A stretch of DNA of 64,000 nucleotides from NCBI RefSeq assembly GCF_001653235.2, contig NC_035791.1, forward strand, positions 2,542,001 through 2,606,000, in the 5' to 3' direction. Below, piece by piece: positions 12,252 through 25,071 of the stretch. Numbering within the stretch: the first letter of the stretch is position 1; the number at the start of each line of letters is the position of its first letter. The stretch comes from Pochonia chlamydosporia 170. Lineage: Eukaryota > Ascomycota > Sordariomycetes > Hypocreales > Clavicipitaceae. The translations under genes were made by a program, and so were the position numbers. The notes under the pieces were generated by a model. It saw only the letters and a program-made list of their open reading frames with translations. It made no database searches and was not told where the DNA came from.

Positions 12252-13752
12252 GATGGGCGATGTTCAATTGCAAAACACGGGACTGTGGTATAAGAGTAAG
12301 GTGTTGTGTTGGAGAAGAGTCTGGTGAAAGTGGATGAGGGAGGAGCTGTCTTTGTGGGAAGCAGCCGCCAGCTGGGAGCTGAGTTTTGCCCGAGTCTTGG
12401 TCTGGTCTTGGTCTGGTCTGGCTGGCTGGTGGCAGAGGTGGCAGAGAAGAGGGGCCAGGGCCAAGGTCAGTTCCTACCCATGCGCGACTCTGGTCTGTTC
12501 GGTGGAATGACTGACGTCGCATCAAATGGCCAGGAAGAAGAAAAAAAAAAGGCTACTCAGGTGCTCCATCGCCGTACATGGGGGACTGGAATGGGCAGGA
12601 CTGGGACGAATCCCGACCTAAACCCTGCTTGCTTTCTAAGTTCGCTGGGAGGAAACCCTGGGCTGGACTATTTTCTGTGGGCATAATGATCGCGTGCATT
12701 GCCTGAGCCGGCCGCCACAAACAAAACGAACACCCGAATGTGGGTATTTGGTGTTTGCCTGCAAGTTCTCCAGGGCTGCGGCGCCAACACCTGGTGGATG
12801 ATTTGTGATATTGTGAGGTCGATGACATGGAATGCCCTCCCTGTGTTGACAAAACACTGGTGTAGCTCACGGTAGACGAAATGCTTGTTGTCGAGGGCTG
12901 CGTGTGGTTGAGCTTTCGGGTCCTCACTCCGTACAAGTTCCAATTTGACGCGAATACTGCCTACCCTATACTTTTATGCTGCGCTCTGCTCTGCTCGTCC
13001 GGTCACTCAACCTTGCGGCCTTTTTTTTTCTGATTTGCATTTTCGGTGGTGGATCTTAGTGCTTAAGCACCGATGTATGTCATGATGGTCCTTTGTGTGA
13101 CGTGGAACTTGACAATAGTGAATAGTCTTGGCTTGTGAAGTCACCACAGGATCTCTGCCAGTGTTCAGATGTATGTCACACCCACGAAGAGCCCCGGTCA
13201 CTAATCTCACGATGATGGCTGGCTATAAGTGATGCCTGATAGGGGAAATTGAATATTCCAATTACTGTTATACGCGGTCAGTCGCCGGAACACCACTGCT
13301 TAACCGCGTAGCTGCCGTCCTCAGCCGTTTTGATCGATTTATACGATTTCGTTGACGATAAATCAGCCTGTGATCCAAAGTGGAGACAGGCATATTCAAA
13401 GGACGCACTCCAATTCGCCCGCTCAGCCCGGCCCCGTAGCCCGGAAGAATAATGTACTAGTACCGCATCACACGCGGGATAACCACGATGGATGCTGTAG
13501 CTGTACCTGCTTCGCCAGCCTTCCGCGCCGGTTCCCAACCAGCAATAGGAGGCTGCCGGTTCCAGTTCAGCAAAGAAACCCTTCCTCGAAGTCATTTCAA
13601 CATCAAAGCCTCGTCCCGTCGCCATCGCACGCAACCCCAAAACCAACGATATCCTGCGCTACGTTATCCACAACGGCCGCTGCGCGTCTGATTGACCCCT
13701 TTGACGCTGCCGCATTGTCGCGGCGACATTGTTGCGCCCAGCAATCGCGACC
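12252..13752. other. Divergent promoter region
   Basis: Shared upstream region of the PA2G4-like gene (-) and the SNF5-family gene (+). It has pyrimidine/purine-rich tracts and an A-run near 12540-12550. No supported gene. Confidence 0.5.
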
Positions 13753-16009
13753 ATGGCGACACAACCAGCCACGTCGGCGCCGGCGACAGGCGTGACGCCG
13801 ACCGCGACGTCTGCGACGTCTGCACCACCTGGTGATGAAAAAGATGCTTCGCAGACATCGGCACCGTCCGAGATACCCGTAAGGACCAAGGAATCGTTCA
13901 ACAAACTCATGGTCGAGCGTTACACGATGCGCGACTCCATTGCCAGTGCCGCCCTGGGTGAACAGCTCAACCAGACACGACAATCCTCACAGGAGATGCG
14001 TGAGAAGATACACGAATACAGGATGGTTCGCAACGAGTATAAGCCTTGGTTCCCGCCGAGTAGGCTCTACGGCGAAGGGTACAATGGATTTGGGAACGGA
14101 TACACGGAAAACCAGCAGCCTGCGTCTCGAATTGTCTACCCAGCGCAAAAGCCGCGACCCGGGCGACGAACAACGCCTTCCTTCAAGTTTGCTCGCAAGG
14201 ACATGCTGAAGCAGGCTGAACAACACGAAGAGCTCGTCCCGCTGCGTCTCGAGGTGGAGTGGGATAAGGTCAAGCTTCGCGACACGTTCACCTGGAACCT
14301 GCACGAACGACTGCTGGCTGTTGAGCTGTTCGCTGCGCAGCTGGTGGAGGACATGGGACTGAAGCCTCCTGCTGCACAGCCGGTATTTGATCAAATTGTT
14401 CTGCAGATGCGGGAACAGCTCAACGATTTCTATCCCTTTGCGTTCGCGGAGGAAGACGCCCTGGACCCAGAACTTCCGTACTCAGCTTATAAGAATGACG
14501 AAATGCGGATCCTAATCAAGCTAAACATCACCATTGGCCAGCATACATTGGTAGATCAGTTCGAATGGGAGATCAACAACCCTCATAACTCGCCGGAAGA
14601 ATTTGCCGCCAACATGGCTCGCGACCTTTCTTTATCGGGCGAGTTCACGACGGCAATTGCTCACTGCATTCGCGAGCAGGCCCAGCTTTTCACCAAGAGT
14701 TTATACAGCATAGGACATCCCTTTGACGGCAGACCGGTCGAGGACTCGGATCTTGTGTCTGCGTTCTTGCAAACACCGCTCCCTACCGTCTTCCGACCAC
14801 AGCAGCAAGCTAAGGAATACGCACCATACATGTATGAGCTCAGTGAAGCGGACCTGGAGCGAAACGAGATGGTATTTTCTCGCGAACAGCGGCGTCAGAA
14901 ACGATCCATCAACCGACGCGGTGGACCACAGCTCCCCGATCTCAGAGAACGACAAAGGACGATTCGCACTCTCATTGTGTCGTCTGTCCTGCCTGGTGCC
15001 GCCGAGAATGTCGAAGACAGCCGATTGTACAAGCGGACGGCGGGAGCAAACAGAAAGAGAACGGCTCGCGATGGTGAAATTTCAGAGTCCGAGGAGAGCG
15101 AGGACTCATCGCCCGACTCGCCTGCACCCTCACAAATGGCCGGTACGGCACGCACAAGGGGTATGCGAGGAGCGGCATCGGCGGCACAGCAGAGGATGGC
15201 TAATCTTGGCCGCTCTGAAACACCCGAGACTGGCTCACTACACCACCACGAGACCAGGACGTCGCGTCGCGGCCGGGAAGAGACAGAAGAGCCTTCTCAC
15301 CTATGGGTTACGTTGAAGGTACACAAGGACAAGCTCAGACGACTGATGAAGGGCGACTATCGCGACTTAAAGACACCTTCGCAACCCCAAACGCCGGTGG
15401 TGGCCCATGCTAGAGCGCCAAGCACATCAAGCGTACCGAAACCCAAAACGCCATTCACACCAACTTCTGCATCCTCCACGCCTCAACCAGCAGCTGCACC
15501 AGCACCTTCAGGAAGTGGCTCCAGCTCCTTTCCCGCAGGCCAGCTAGGACGTCTCCCTGCTCCTCCTCCTGTCCCTGGACAATCACCTCCCCCAGCTGTA
15601 AGTTAAATACCCCCCCCCCCCCCCCCAAACTACAAATTAAACGCATAATCAAATTGGACAACCATCTAACATCACTCTCTAGCCCCCTCCACCAGAGTGG
15701 CTCGTCAACGCCCTCAAAGACCTAGAGAAGCAATACCCCAACGGAGACAAATTTGAAGCCATCATGAAATACTCCTACCTCGATCCCGTCACCGAACTCC
15801 CCGTCCAGCCGCAATCACAGCCATTCCCAGAAGGCGTTAAGTACGCCTGGCTCCCACGCATCCGGTGTCTCGACTGCGCTACGAAGCTGTACACCCCCGG
15901 CCCAGACATGACTGCCCAAAAGTTCGAAGCGCATCTAAAGTTCTCAGGGCACCAAAAGAAGGTCCAGCAACGATTGGCGGCGCAAAATACCGGTGCACCG
16001 AGTTCGTAG
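13753..16009 (+). CDS. SNF5: SNF5/SFH1 (SMARCB1) chromatin-remodelling subunit
   Basis: Core subunit of a SWI/SNF-class ATP-dependent nucleosome remodeller. Two exons (13753-15597, 15683-16009) join in phase to about 723 residues. The SNF5 homology region spans roughly residues 160-420: LVPLRLEVEWDKVKLRDTF, then two repeat-like modules with DQFEWEINNPHNSPEEFA, as in INI1/SMARCB1. A low-complexity Ser/Pro/acidic linker follows. The second exon encodes a conserved tail, EWLVNALKDLEKQYPNGDKF, and a putative zinc finger (RCLDC with EAHLKFSGHQKK). The single 85-bp intron holds a run of 17 C. The sequence does not decide between the Snf5 (SWI/SNF) and Sfh1 (RSC) paralogues; the symbol is given for the family. 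Start chosen at the first ATG, ahead of the Ala/Thr-rich N-terminus. Confidence 0.88.
15610..15626 (+). repeat. Poly-C run in the SNF5 intron
   Basis: Seventeen consecutive C within the only intron of the SNF5-family gene, 12 bases after the GTAAGT donor. Likely length-unstable. Confidence 0.9.
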
Positions 16010-16574
16010 AGCCGCTTCATTGGTGGAAACTACATTGTATTTGTTAAACGACAAAAAAGAAGACAACTGTAGATTTGTTTGCTTTGGCGCTTTTAGAAAC
16101 ACCTCTTGTACATATTCGTTTTGGGAAGTCGTTTGGATTCCGTATGGTCGGTCGGTTGGCGTAGGAAGTTCTTGATTCTGTTTTGCTTGTAACTGCCATT
16201 GTATGGGTAGTTGGTTTTTGAACGAGGAAGAGTGTGGATGTGGGACATGAGAGTATGCATTGGAGAATTAGGATAGGCGAATTGAACCGCTTCAAGATTC
16301 ATCACATCTGACGCTGTGCGTGAATAACAGGTATCGTGTTTCAACAATTGGGCGTCATAAACTCCTATCTTAACACTACTTTACTACCCCCGTATCAACC
16401 CTCATACACTACCTAGGTAGGTAAATTGCCCACAACAGAGTACTTTAACAAAAAACGCAACTAGTGCCCAGCATTATTTTCAAACAGCGACAAGCTAATT
16501 CCAATTCCGTGCGTGACCTATCCATCCAGACTTGCTGCTCCTGTCATCCTAAAGCCGATATAAAAAAGACGAAT
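16010..16574. other. Convergent intergenic region
   Basis: Lies between the 3' ends of the SNF5-family gene and PDS5. It contains a CCTAGGTAGGTA motif at about 16412-16423. No gene recognised. Confidence 0.5.
16408..16425. repeat. Dispersed CTAGGTAGGTA-type motif, copy 2
   Basis: ACTACCTAGGTAGGTAAA, the clearest copy of the recurrent intergenic motif. Confidence 0.5.
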
Positions 16575-19500
16575 TTACTCGTCCACATCCATTTCTGAAT
16601 CGTCCTTTGCCCCCCTGCCGCGGCCTCTGGCTCTCGATGTGCGATCTAGTTTCGCCAAGACGCTTGCCTTGACAGATGCTTTGCCCTTTGGCGACGACGC
16701 CGCGCCCCTAGAACCATTACGCTTCGTTGTAGCTTCTTTGTCCTCGTCATCGTCATCCTCGTCATCTTCGTTGCCTGATTCAGCATCGTCGGATTGCTCT
16801 GAACTCTCTTCACTTCCACTCTCCTCTGCGTCAGAGTCAACCTTGCCATAGTCCCACTCTGCTACGCCCTCGAGCATCTCTTCCTCGTCGTCGGCGTCAT
16901 CTCGCTCCTTGTAGTCGGATACTGCGTGGGCGCGTCCACTACGGCGGCGCTCAGATGGAGCGGCGGATGAAGATTCTTTTTGCTTCTTAACCTTGGGTAC
17001 CTTTTTGGGTTTGGCACTCTTCTTCGACGACTTGGAGGATTTCGGTTTCGACTTCTCCCTGATGACTGTCTTGATTTGTGTTCTTGCCCGCTTAGCTGGC
17101 GGGTCGCCGTGTTCATGGATAGACTTGCGCTTCTATTTAGATAACGTTAGTGTCAGGCGCTTCAAACCGTGCTGAGTCGCGGCATGTTTGGGCGGATATT
17201 CTCACCTTCTTGCGGTCCATTGCGCGAAGCAAATCATCCAACCGCTCGTCAATCTCGTCGGGGATGTAGAGCTTCTTTGCAATGCGCTGTGCCACCTCGG
17301 TCGACGGCAGCGCAGTGTAAAGTCCTGCCGGAACGCCAACCTTGTCGGGGTGCGCTTGGAAGATCCAGCTTCTGCGCTCCTGATATTTACGGATTACTGT
17401 CGACGCGAGATCACTAAGCACGTACAGATTATCACTAGCCTCAGGCTTGATTCCGTCTTGTACCTGCTTGACTCTTTCTGTGTATCTGTAAATCAGGGAA
17501 ATATTGTCTTCCGTGGCAACTGTGTTGAGATAGAATAAGAAATAATTCGCAAAGTCGACCAAGTCGTCAATTTCTGGGCTAAAGTCCGGATGGTGCGCCA
17601 GTAGCGGTATCAGCCGAACCATGAGAGCCTCCATTACCCGTTGCTTCTTGTCGTCGTAGTACCGTGCTCGGGATCGTATCCAAGTCTCGACCCGGTTCTT
17701 TAGATCTGATGCAGGTTCGAAGGCGACTAGGAACAAGATTGTATGAAATCGCGGTTTGAGCTTGTTTCGTGTGAGATAGTTCTGCAGCTTTTCCATAAAA
17801 TGTCTGCGGACTTGGAGTTCACTGTCCTGTACCAACTCTGCCATCTTGTTGAAGGTGGTGGGCTCCAAACTATCATCGTACCCTTTGACTGTGCAGAGTT
17901 TCAACATCAGAAGGCCAGCCAAGAGTCGCAGGCGCTTCTTGTGATGTAATGGGGTATCTTTAACTTTGCAAAATTCGCCTTCCTTGACAATAAAGGTTCT
18001 GAGAAGCTTGAACACGCTTTTGACTCGCTCTTCAGTGTCGGACTCAGTCTCAGAGGCAAGGGCTTGGTTTACCAGGATCCTCAACGACAAGGACTTGGCT
18101 TGCAGTTCCTCGTTCATGTCGGCGTCATCAACCCATGACGGATCTTTCTCCTCGGCGTCTGTGCGTACTTGGCGCAATATCTGATTGAGTGTCAACTCAT
18201 GAATAGCCTTTTCTGAATCCGCCGTGACGGACGGCACAAGCCGTTCAAGCTGAGCGATGGATGCTAGTCTTGCCAAGAAGTGCGGTGAGCCGTAGTCCAG
18301 ACCTTTCATGATGTTTCGCAGCAAGTTCGTCGCTGTCACTTTACACTTGTCGTCACCTTTTGCCAAGAGAATATTGACAGCATATTTCGCGGCTCTGGCA
18401 GGGGTTGCATACTGCGCATAATTCATCAGGGTTTGCGTAAAACTTTTATCATAGTTGATATCCTTGGGATACTTCTTCGCATACGACGAGTAGGCCTTGA
18501 GAATATCAACAACTCCGGCATCATTGCTCTTCTTGTCAGTTGGCGCTTGCTCTATTATTTCCCGCCGCAAGTCCTCAGCATGAGCCTTGAAAATGTCCGG
18601 GTTTCTCTGGGATATGTCGTTGAGTACCGAATGGGCAACGGCAGCGAATCCATCCTTGTCGCTCTTGGAATAGTCCATGATTGTGGCTAGGTGGCTTCGG
18701 TTGAACATGAGGCAGCTGGATCGATACAACAAGGGAATAAGTGTATCGAGGCAAACAGCTGCAGACGTGCCTTGAAGCTTGGTAATGAGCTCGCTAATGG
18801 CACGCCTAATGGTCTTGAAGTCGCTCTCGGATTCAATGGCGTATTTAACCAACTGATAGCTTCGGCGGTCGTTGAGTTTGGCAAACTTCTGCAAATCCCC
18901 TCGGACCTTCAACGGGTCTGGGAAAAAGGCGCCTAACCATTCAAAAGTTTTGGTCAAGGTCTTCTTGACCTTGTCCTCATTCGCGTCAATGACGCCTCCG
19001 TTGTAAGCTTCGCACTGCTGGATGAAGATGCCAACGCCTTTCGCGAACTGTGGCTGACGCGCTTGCATGGCGAAGAAGGCCTTTTGAGCAGATGCATCAA
19101 GCGACTTCAGCATGAGAAGAATCCTTTCTGCTCGTATTCTATCCTGGTCTGCAGCGCTGACACCGCCTTTGCCTTGAGATCCCGCGGCACTCTTCCCACT
19201 TTTGCCCTTGATGAGGGGATACTTTAGCGGGACAAGACACTCAAATAGGACCCGGTCGAGCAAAACGTTGAGGTCAGGGTCATTGGCATAAAATGCGTTA
19301 ATGATGCGAGACGGAACGCCAGACAGACACGCAGTAACTGCCTCCTGACCGTCTGCTATCTCTCCAGCGCCGACGGCCCACAGCTTCCCGAGTAGAACCA
19401 TGGCATCGACGCGAACAGCCGGCTTTCTGTCGCGGCAGCGATCAGCCAAGCTTGCAAAGATGGAGCCCTCCTTCTCTACTCCGCCCGTGACGCCGAGTTT

Positions 19501-21170
19501 CAGAATGACGTCGCGGAAACTGAACAGCTCAATGGCTTGGACGGCGGCCAATCGCACCTTTTCCTCGCTGTCGTTGAGCTTGTCCACGAGACCTTTAACC
19601 AGCTCGGCCTCGTCCTCTCTACTCAAGCCGATTCCTCCTGCGGATGTGGACAGAATATAACCTGCGGCGGTGACCCATGCGGCACGAATTGACCCCGTCT
19701 TGTCATTCTTTCTGCCCACGAAGTTGCGATAAGTGGCGTGATGAGTTTGAGCAAACGATTGCGGTGAGTATGGCCGTGTCAACACGTTGGTTTCGGTGTC
19801 AATTACTGGAGGAGTTCCGATGGCATCATCCATTAGGCGCAGGGGAGGGTAGGCCGCAGGATCGAGAGCGGGAGGCGCTGGTGGTCCTGCAGCTCCAATG
19901 CCAGAGATCATGTCTCCAAAGGCTTCGGTGGCTATCAGTCGCAGGTGGACATTGTCGGCGGACAACTCCGCGTCGAGCTGGGGAACGACATTTTGTAAAA
20001 TAGCGGGAGCGGCTCGCCACAGCTCTCGGATTAGCATATGAGCCTGTCGGAGGCTCTTCAAATCGGCCTCTGACGGACCAGAATGACCATCTTCTTCATC
20101 GGACTCATCCGCTTGACGGAAGCCATTGCTCTTGGTCGCAAATTTTGAAGCGTTGAGAATGACATCGCTGAAATACTGACTAACATAACGTGACATCTTG
20201 TCGGCGCATCCATTGCAGATGTTCTTGGCCATGACGTAGGCTGCTGGTTCCGTTTTATGCAACAGGGTCGCTTGTTTGCCGTTCTGTTCCTTGTTGCGAC
20301 CACCTCCTGGTGGCGCGGCCCTGAGAAACTGGCTAATGATGGCATCAATGACAGTGGCAGGTATACTGCCCGGAGACTCGTCAATTACCTCCATGAGCAT
20401 TTCGGTAAGGCCAATTTCAACGTCCTTGGCCACCTGCTCCTCATTAGAAGCCCTAGAGCTTGTCGACACGCCATCGAATGTCGAATTGAAGAGGCGCAAT
20501 AACAAATCGTCGGCGCCGTGAATTTCAGTGATAAGCAGAATACTTTTGACATCAGACAAGGACATTAATACATATTTGTGCTGGCTATTATAGGGATTCG
20601 TAGGGTCGAACAGAGCTGGTAGGATATCCTTGATAAATAGAGTAAACATCATCTAGGTGGAAGCAAAGAGGACGCGTTAGTGGATGAGTTGAATTACATG
20701 ACAGGTTCTGGACAATTGAGCAACGCGCGCACCTTGAGTTGATCATCCGTGAAGGGCGCATCTGGCACAAACAGACGCAAGATATCCACCAGGCAACAGG
20801 CAGTATAGGCCTTTACGCCTCGGTCCTTGTGCTGAAGAAGGTTGCGATGCGCCAGACTGGCGGCAACTGGTTTGAGAGAATCCAATTGTACGGCTCCTTG
20901 GTCAAACTCGGCGAGTTCCTTAGACAACCTCTCAAGACGATCCAGCAGAGTTGCACTGGGGATAGGCTTCGCAGGCCGCCATGACAACTCCTCGTCGAAT
21001 TCAAGACTGCGCTGTTCCGTATCTTCATCATCGCCGTCAGCCACAGCAGCGTCTGGCTCGGCGGCGGACGCAGGTTCTGGCTCGGGTTCTGGGACGTCCT
21101 CTTCCATGTGCTCATCTTCGACGTCCTCGACAGGATCGGGCTCCTTGGCCCTTGTGCGGCGTCGCGGCAT
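16575..21170 (-). CDS. PDS5: Sister chromatid cohesion protein Pds5
   Basis: HEAT-repeat regulator of cohesin that binds the Scc1 kleisin and controls cohesin loading, release and acetylation in the nucleus. Three exons (21170-20733, 20652-17206, 17132-16575) join in phase 0 to about 1480 residues, normal for fungal Pds5. Exon 1 starts MPRRRTRAKEPDPVED and is acidic before the first helical repeats (RNLLQHKDRGVKAYTACCLV, VDILRLFVPDAPF). The large exon is all-alpha HEAT solenoid with the conserved LLLRLFNSTFDG-like segment. Exon 3 encodes a Lys/Arg/Ser-rich tail of about 185 residues with KRAR and SKSSKKSAKPKK clusters, an acidic stretch and a terminal RARGRGRG, suited to nuclear import or DNA binding. 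The donor of intron 2 (GTGAGA, 17205-17200) restores the basic tail; without splicing the frame stops 23 codons later. Confidence 0.93.
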
Positions 21171-22528
21171 GTTGTGGAGGGAGCAGGTAGATTACGTGTT
21201 GTCGGTGATGTGACAGGCGAGACAAGACTGACGACGCGCTAACTAGCGGAGGAAATCAATAAGGATCGCGTAGTGAGTGTTTGGTGTCGAGTGGTGCGCA
21301 GAGCTGGTCACGACATCGCACGGTTGGTCGGATGGGAGATAACGCAGGACCACGACGGGTCTGGACAAAAGTGCACAAGCCGAAATGCGCGACGAGTCAA
21401 CGAGGGAAGCTTTCCAGGGTATGGTGTGCGACGATTGCCAACTCGACAACGGAAAACGGGACTGGTGGGAGTCGGGATGGGAGACGGAGGAGTCTGGTGT
21501 GGTGGTGCAATGATTCCGAAGTGATTTGACCAGACTGGGCTGGGCTGGACTGGACAGAACTGGACTGGGGTCAAGTTGAGTGGATGTCGGACCTCGAGCC
21601 AGCTACGACTGCTACGACGTAACCCACACATGCAGGATATTAGAGAGTGGTTAGCGCCTTGCCTCGTGCTACACGCGACACGGACGCGCCTGGCCACTCA
21701 CTGTAGGCATTGGGGACCCCATTGAGGGCCGCCCCGCGTGAGGTGAATGTCCAGATGTCAGGTCGGGTCAACGGTGTCAATGGTCAATCTGGTATCAGAT
21801 GGCCCAGCAATCCCAAGGAGCTAAGCTGAGCTCTCCACACACATGCACACTCGGCTCCTAAACAGGTCAAGCGTCTCCAAAAGGTCCACAGGCGGCTTGG
21901 TCCCAGTATCTGGGATTCTGGGTAATTCATGGAGGATATTCTGCTTGTAGATTTTCTCTACAAATCCAATTCACTTAAGTTCGCGTGTTTGCTCTTGAAC
22001 TGTTCTCAAACCGCATTTCATAAGGACGGCCCTGTTTCTTTCTAATCTCGTCGGGGAATATCCACTCTGGCGAAGCGACCGAACTGCTCCATTTGGAAAC
22101 TATCATTGGGGGCTGAGTGAAACCTTTTGTGAAATGCAAGCTCCTACGTACCTAGGTATTCAGATACTCCTCCTACAAAGATGGCATAGACAAAGCATAT
22201 GGCCATCGATCGTCGCATGTCTGCCCTCTCAAGAATGTGGATGGAAGGAAACGAGCACGTATTTTTCACAAAGGGAGAGGGCTGCAACATGACAATGAGA
22301 GTAATACCGAAACTTTATTAACTTCGAGTTGACGGTGGCATGAAATTGAAAAGTCTACGCTTGCAAGTGGGAGACGAGGTATGTAATTGCTCCAAGAGAC
22401 ACTATGCTGGGAAGCATTGTATTAGAATATGTTCAGGTTGACAATATTGGGCCCAGTTCAATAGACAATAGACTTCATCCTTCTTGTAATTGATATGCAA
22501 CGAAAAGATATCCGTCTGCTTCCTTGTT

Positions 22529-22543
22529 CACCTAGGTAGGTAT
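22529..22543. repeat. Dispersed CTAGGTAGGTA-type motif, copy 3
   Basis: CACCTAGGTAGGTAT. A shorter copy, TACCTAGGTAT, lies 380 bp upstream at 22149-22159. Confidence 0.5.
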
Positions 22544-23535
22544 GCAAGAAGGCAGCTTGGCAGCTCACCCTCAATGCAGTCCGGCATCATAGCCACTCCT
22601 TCAGTTCCATCAAAACCAATCAAAGGAATACAATCTGCAAACCTCGCATATACTTGCACAGCATTTCAATCTAACCATCAGATGGGTTTGAGATTCGTCC
22701 GTGTAACGGCTTGCAAACGTCCCAGCCAATGCTGCCATCCGTTTGTCCGTGACACAGCCTGCCCTTTTGGACGACGTCTACGCAGAATCTCTAACCATGA
22801 AGGCCCATGAGATCAATTAATAGCTCCATGTACTCAAATAAGATCAATGATATCTGATTGCCACACCAGAGGCCTCATACTTGACTTGCCAAGGGCATGC
22901 CAACACTCCAATATCCAGGAGACCATCCAGACCAAGCTCTCCTGGATCATCAATGTGTCGTTTGACAATGGCTGCTCCCAGACAATCTCCCCTCATCTAT
23001 TTCACCTGGAAGATTTGACGTGATTCACAGCTTTGCCAGCTGCCAGCTGCCAACTTTCAACTCTCCCCACTCGCCAACCGCCAAACAGCTTTGATTCACA
23101 CCGACACACTTTTCCAAAGTTCACTTTTCTCTCACATGCTTGCTACCTGCGTAATGCCCCGACTTCTTTAAGCAAAAATAAATAAACACTCGGCCGTTCC
23201 ATCATGTTTGCCCCCCTTCCCTCTCAACACTCTCCAACCTTCACGCTCGTTTCTATCGCTTCGCACCGTCTCACAAGACACCACGACTGTCCATTTCCGC
23301 TCCCAAGCTATCCTGCACAAATCTGCAGCATCTCCAGTCTCTTGTGCGTTATCTGTCCTCCGCTCTCATCTCCAGCCGTTTGCTTCGGTGCTGTCGTATC
23401 ACCTAGTACCGGGGACAGCAAGCAAACCGTCGGGTCCTCGAAAAGACCTTGCCTTTCAAACGTAACTTACACTCTTAAAGGTCATCAGGGAACTAGTATT
23501 CACTCTTTTCATATATAAAACATTCTACTTTCAAC

Positions 23536-23595
23536 GTAAGTTCGACTCATCACCTCAAGTATTCTGCAATCACGTCGACTAACAGATACTCACAG
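23536..23595 (+). other. Probable 5' UTR intron of surface-protein gene
   Basis: A GTAAGT donor at 23536, a CGACTAAC branch point near 23575-23582 and a CACAG acceptor ending at 23595 lie just before the ATG at 23604. An alternative acceptor is AACAG at 23585. Inferred from splice consensus only. Confidence 0.45.
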
Positions 23596-23603
23596 AGACA
23601 GCC

Positions 23604-25071
23604 ATGAAGGATAGCGAATTCGCAGAGTTGCCGCGTGTTTCCTCGCTGTCTCGGGAGGAAGAGACTCGCCGAGCAATGAAACCTGTGTGGATGCTCACCT
23701 ATTGGGGTTGGGGATTGATGTTCACCGCCGCCCTCTTCTTCATTGTCGCTTCTCTCTTTGGTAGGTTTTTGGACCTGAGCGAAGAGTGTGAAGTTTTGAG
23801 CTGACGATTCCAGGTCCGGTTCCATCTCTTCGCGCCCCTGTTGAACTCATCCATGCTGAATACGTGGTCTCCAAGGCTGCTCACCAGCTCGCCATCCGAG
23901 CTGACTGTAATGAGACTGCCGCTCTGTTCGAATCCGCTGCCGATGCAATCACAGCCAATGCTCTGGGACTTTCAGGAACAATCTCTGCATCTAGACTCGT
24001 CACGGAAGCTTCCCAGCTTTCCACAGCTGCCTCTGCTCAGTCTGCCACAGAGATTGCCGCGGAAAGTGTTCCCATTTCGTAAGTTGGGCTACGCCTCGCT
24101 GATAACTTGCTGTAATTCTAACCAAAGCGAAATTATCTAGCACCCAAACTGCCCTCTCAACCATTTACAGCATCAAAAGCACATCCGAGGAACGCACCTT
24201 GACCAGCACCACAACCGGCACCACAACCATTACTGTATCACCTGTCCAGTACACCGAAGCTAGTGTCACCGATGATACTTGCCCGGCAGGCGTTACAGAA
24301 ACAGTTGTGGTCACGGTATATCCTGCCCCAGACGTAACCGTCACCGCGGGAGCTTCCACTGTCACCAACGTCAACACCCAAGTTTCCTACACGAGTGGTC
24401 TACCAGACGTCACTCTCTCCGGCAACCCATCCACTTACACTGCCATTCAAACAGACGTATCGTTAACCACCGGTCCCCCAGACGCCACCGTCTCCCAGGA
24501 TCCCGCAACGGTCACCAATGTCCAAACAGACATCACTTACACCACTGGACCTCCAGATGCCACCGTCTCTCAAGACCCTTCCACCGTGACAGACGTCCAA
24601 ATCAGTTGGAGCTGGCCTCTCACTAGCACCTACGCCACGCCCGTCACAACCCTCACCATCTCTGACCTCTGGGGCTCACCACCACCCGTCAGCGTCTCCG
24701 ACCAACCCAGCCTCTCTACCTTCACAACCATCATCTCCTCCCAGGTAACCATCACCATCACCCCCAGCGAGAGCGTTTCCTCCTCCCTCGCAGGCGAAGT
24801 AACCTCCCTGTCCCCCTCCCCAACGAGCACATACACCGAAACCGTCACCGAAACAGGCGGACCACCAGCCGTTGAAACCACCACCGTTGACGTTTACCCT
24901 CCCGCTTACACAAGCTACAACACTACATCCACATCCACCTCCATTACCACCCCAATCATCATCTCAGCTGGCAATAAACGCCCAGAGCCAAAAGGATGGG
25001 GTGGCAGCAACGGCGGTAGCAACGTCGCCTGCACAATCATGCTCATCGCCGTCTTCATGTTCATGCTTTGA
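23604..25071 (+). CDS. Thr/Ser-rich surface protein with 25-residue repeats
   Basis: Not recognised as a named family; probably a cell-surface or wall-associated protein. Three exons (23604-23760, 23814-24078, 24141-25071) join in phase to about 450 residues. Residues 29-52 form one hydrophobic segment (WGLMFTAALFFIVASLFG) preceded by charged residues, which suggests a signal anchor rather than a cleaved signal peptide. An Ala/Ser-rich helical region follows, then a long Thr/Ser/Pro/Val-rich extracellular-type region with three tandem 25-residue repeats. The C-terminus ends in a Gly/Ser-rich segment (GGSNGGSNVAC) and a hydrophobic tail, as in GPI-anchor signals. Having both an N-terminal anchor and a GPI-like tail is unusual. 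A second acceptor at 24170 would delete ten residues in frame. Confidence 0.72.
24364..24588 (+). repeat. Three tandem 75-bp (25-residue) coding repeats
   Basis: Consecutive units begin TNVNTQVSYTSGLPDVTLSG, TAIQTDVSLTTGPPDATVSQ and TNVQTDITYTTGPPDATVSQ. Each is 25 residues, and a degenerate partial unit follows (TDVQIS). The second and third copies are nearly identical, which points to recent duplication or gene conversion. Confidence 0.9.

Larger units (their letters stand above)
21171..23603. other. Long divergent promoter region
   Basis: Upstream region of PDS5 (-) and the repeat-bearing surface protein (+), 2.4 kb. It carries two CCTAGGTA motifs (about 22149 and 22529) and a CT-rich leader from about 23200. 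No gene recognised. Confidence 0.5.

Noticed and set aside
13278..13646. Minus-strand frame of 122 codons upstream of the SNF5-family gene
   Set aside because: Lies in the divergent promoter, lacks domains, and shows no splice-linked continuation.
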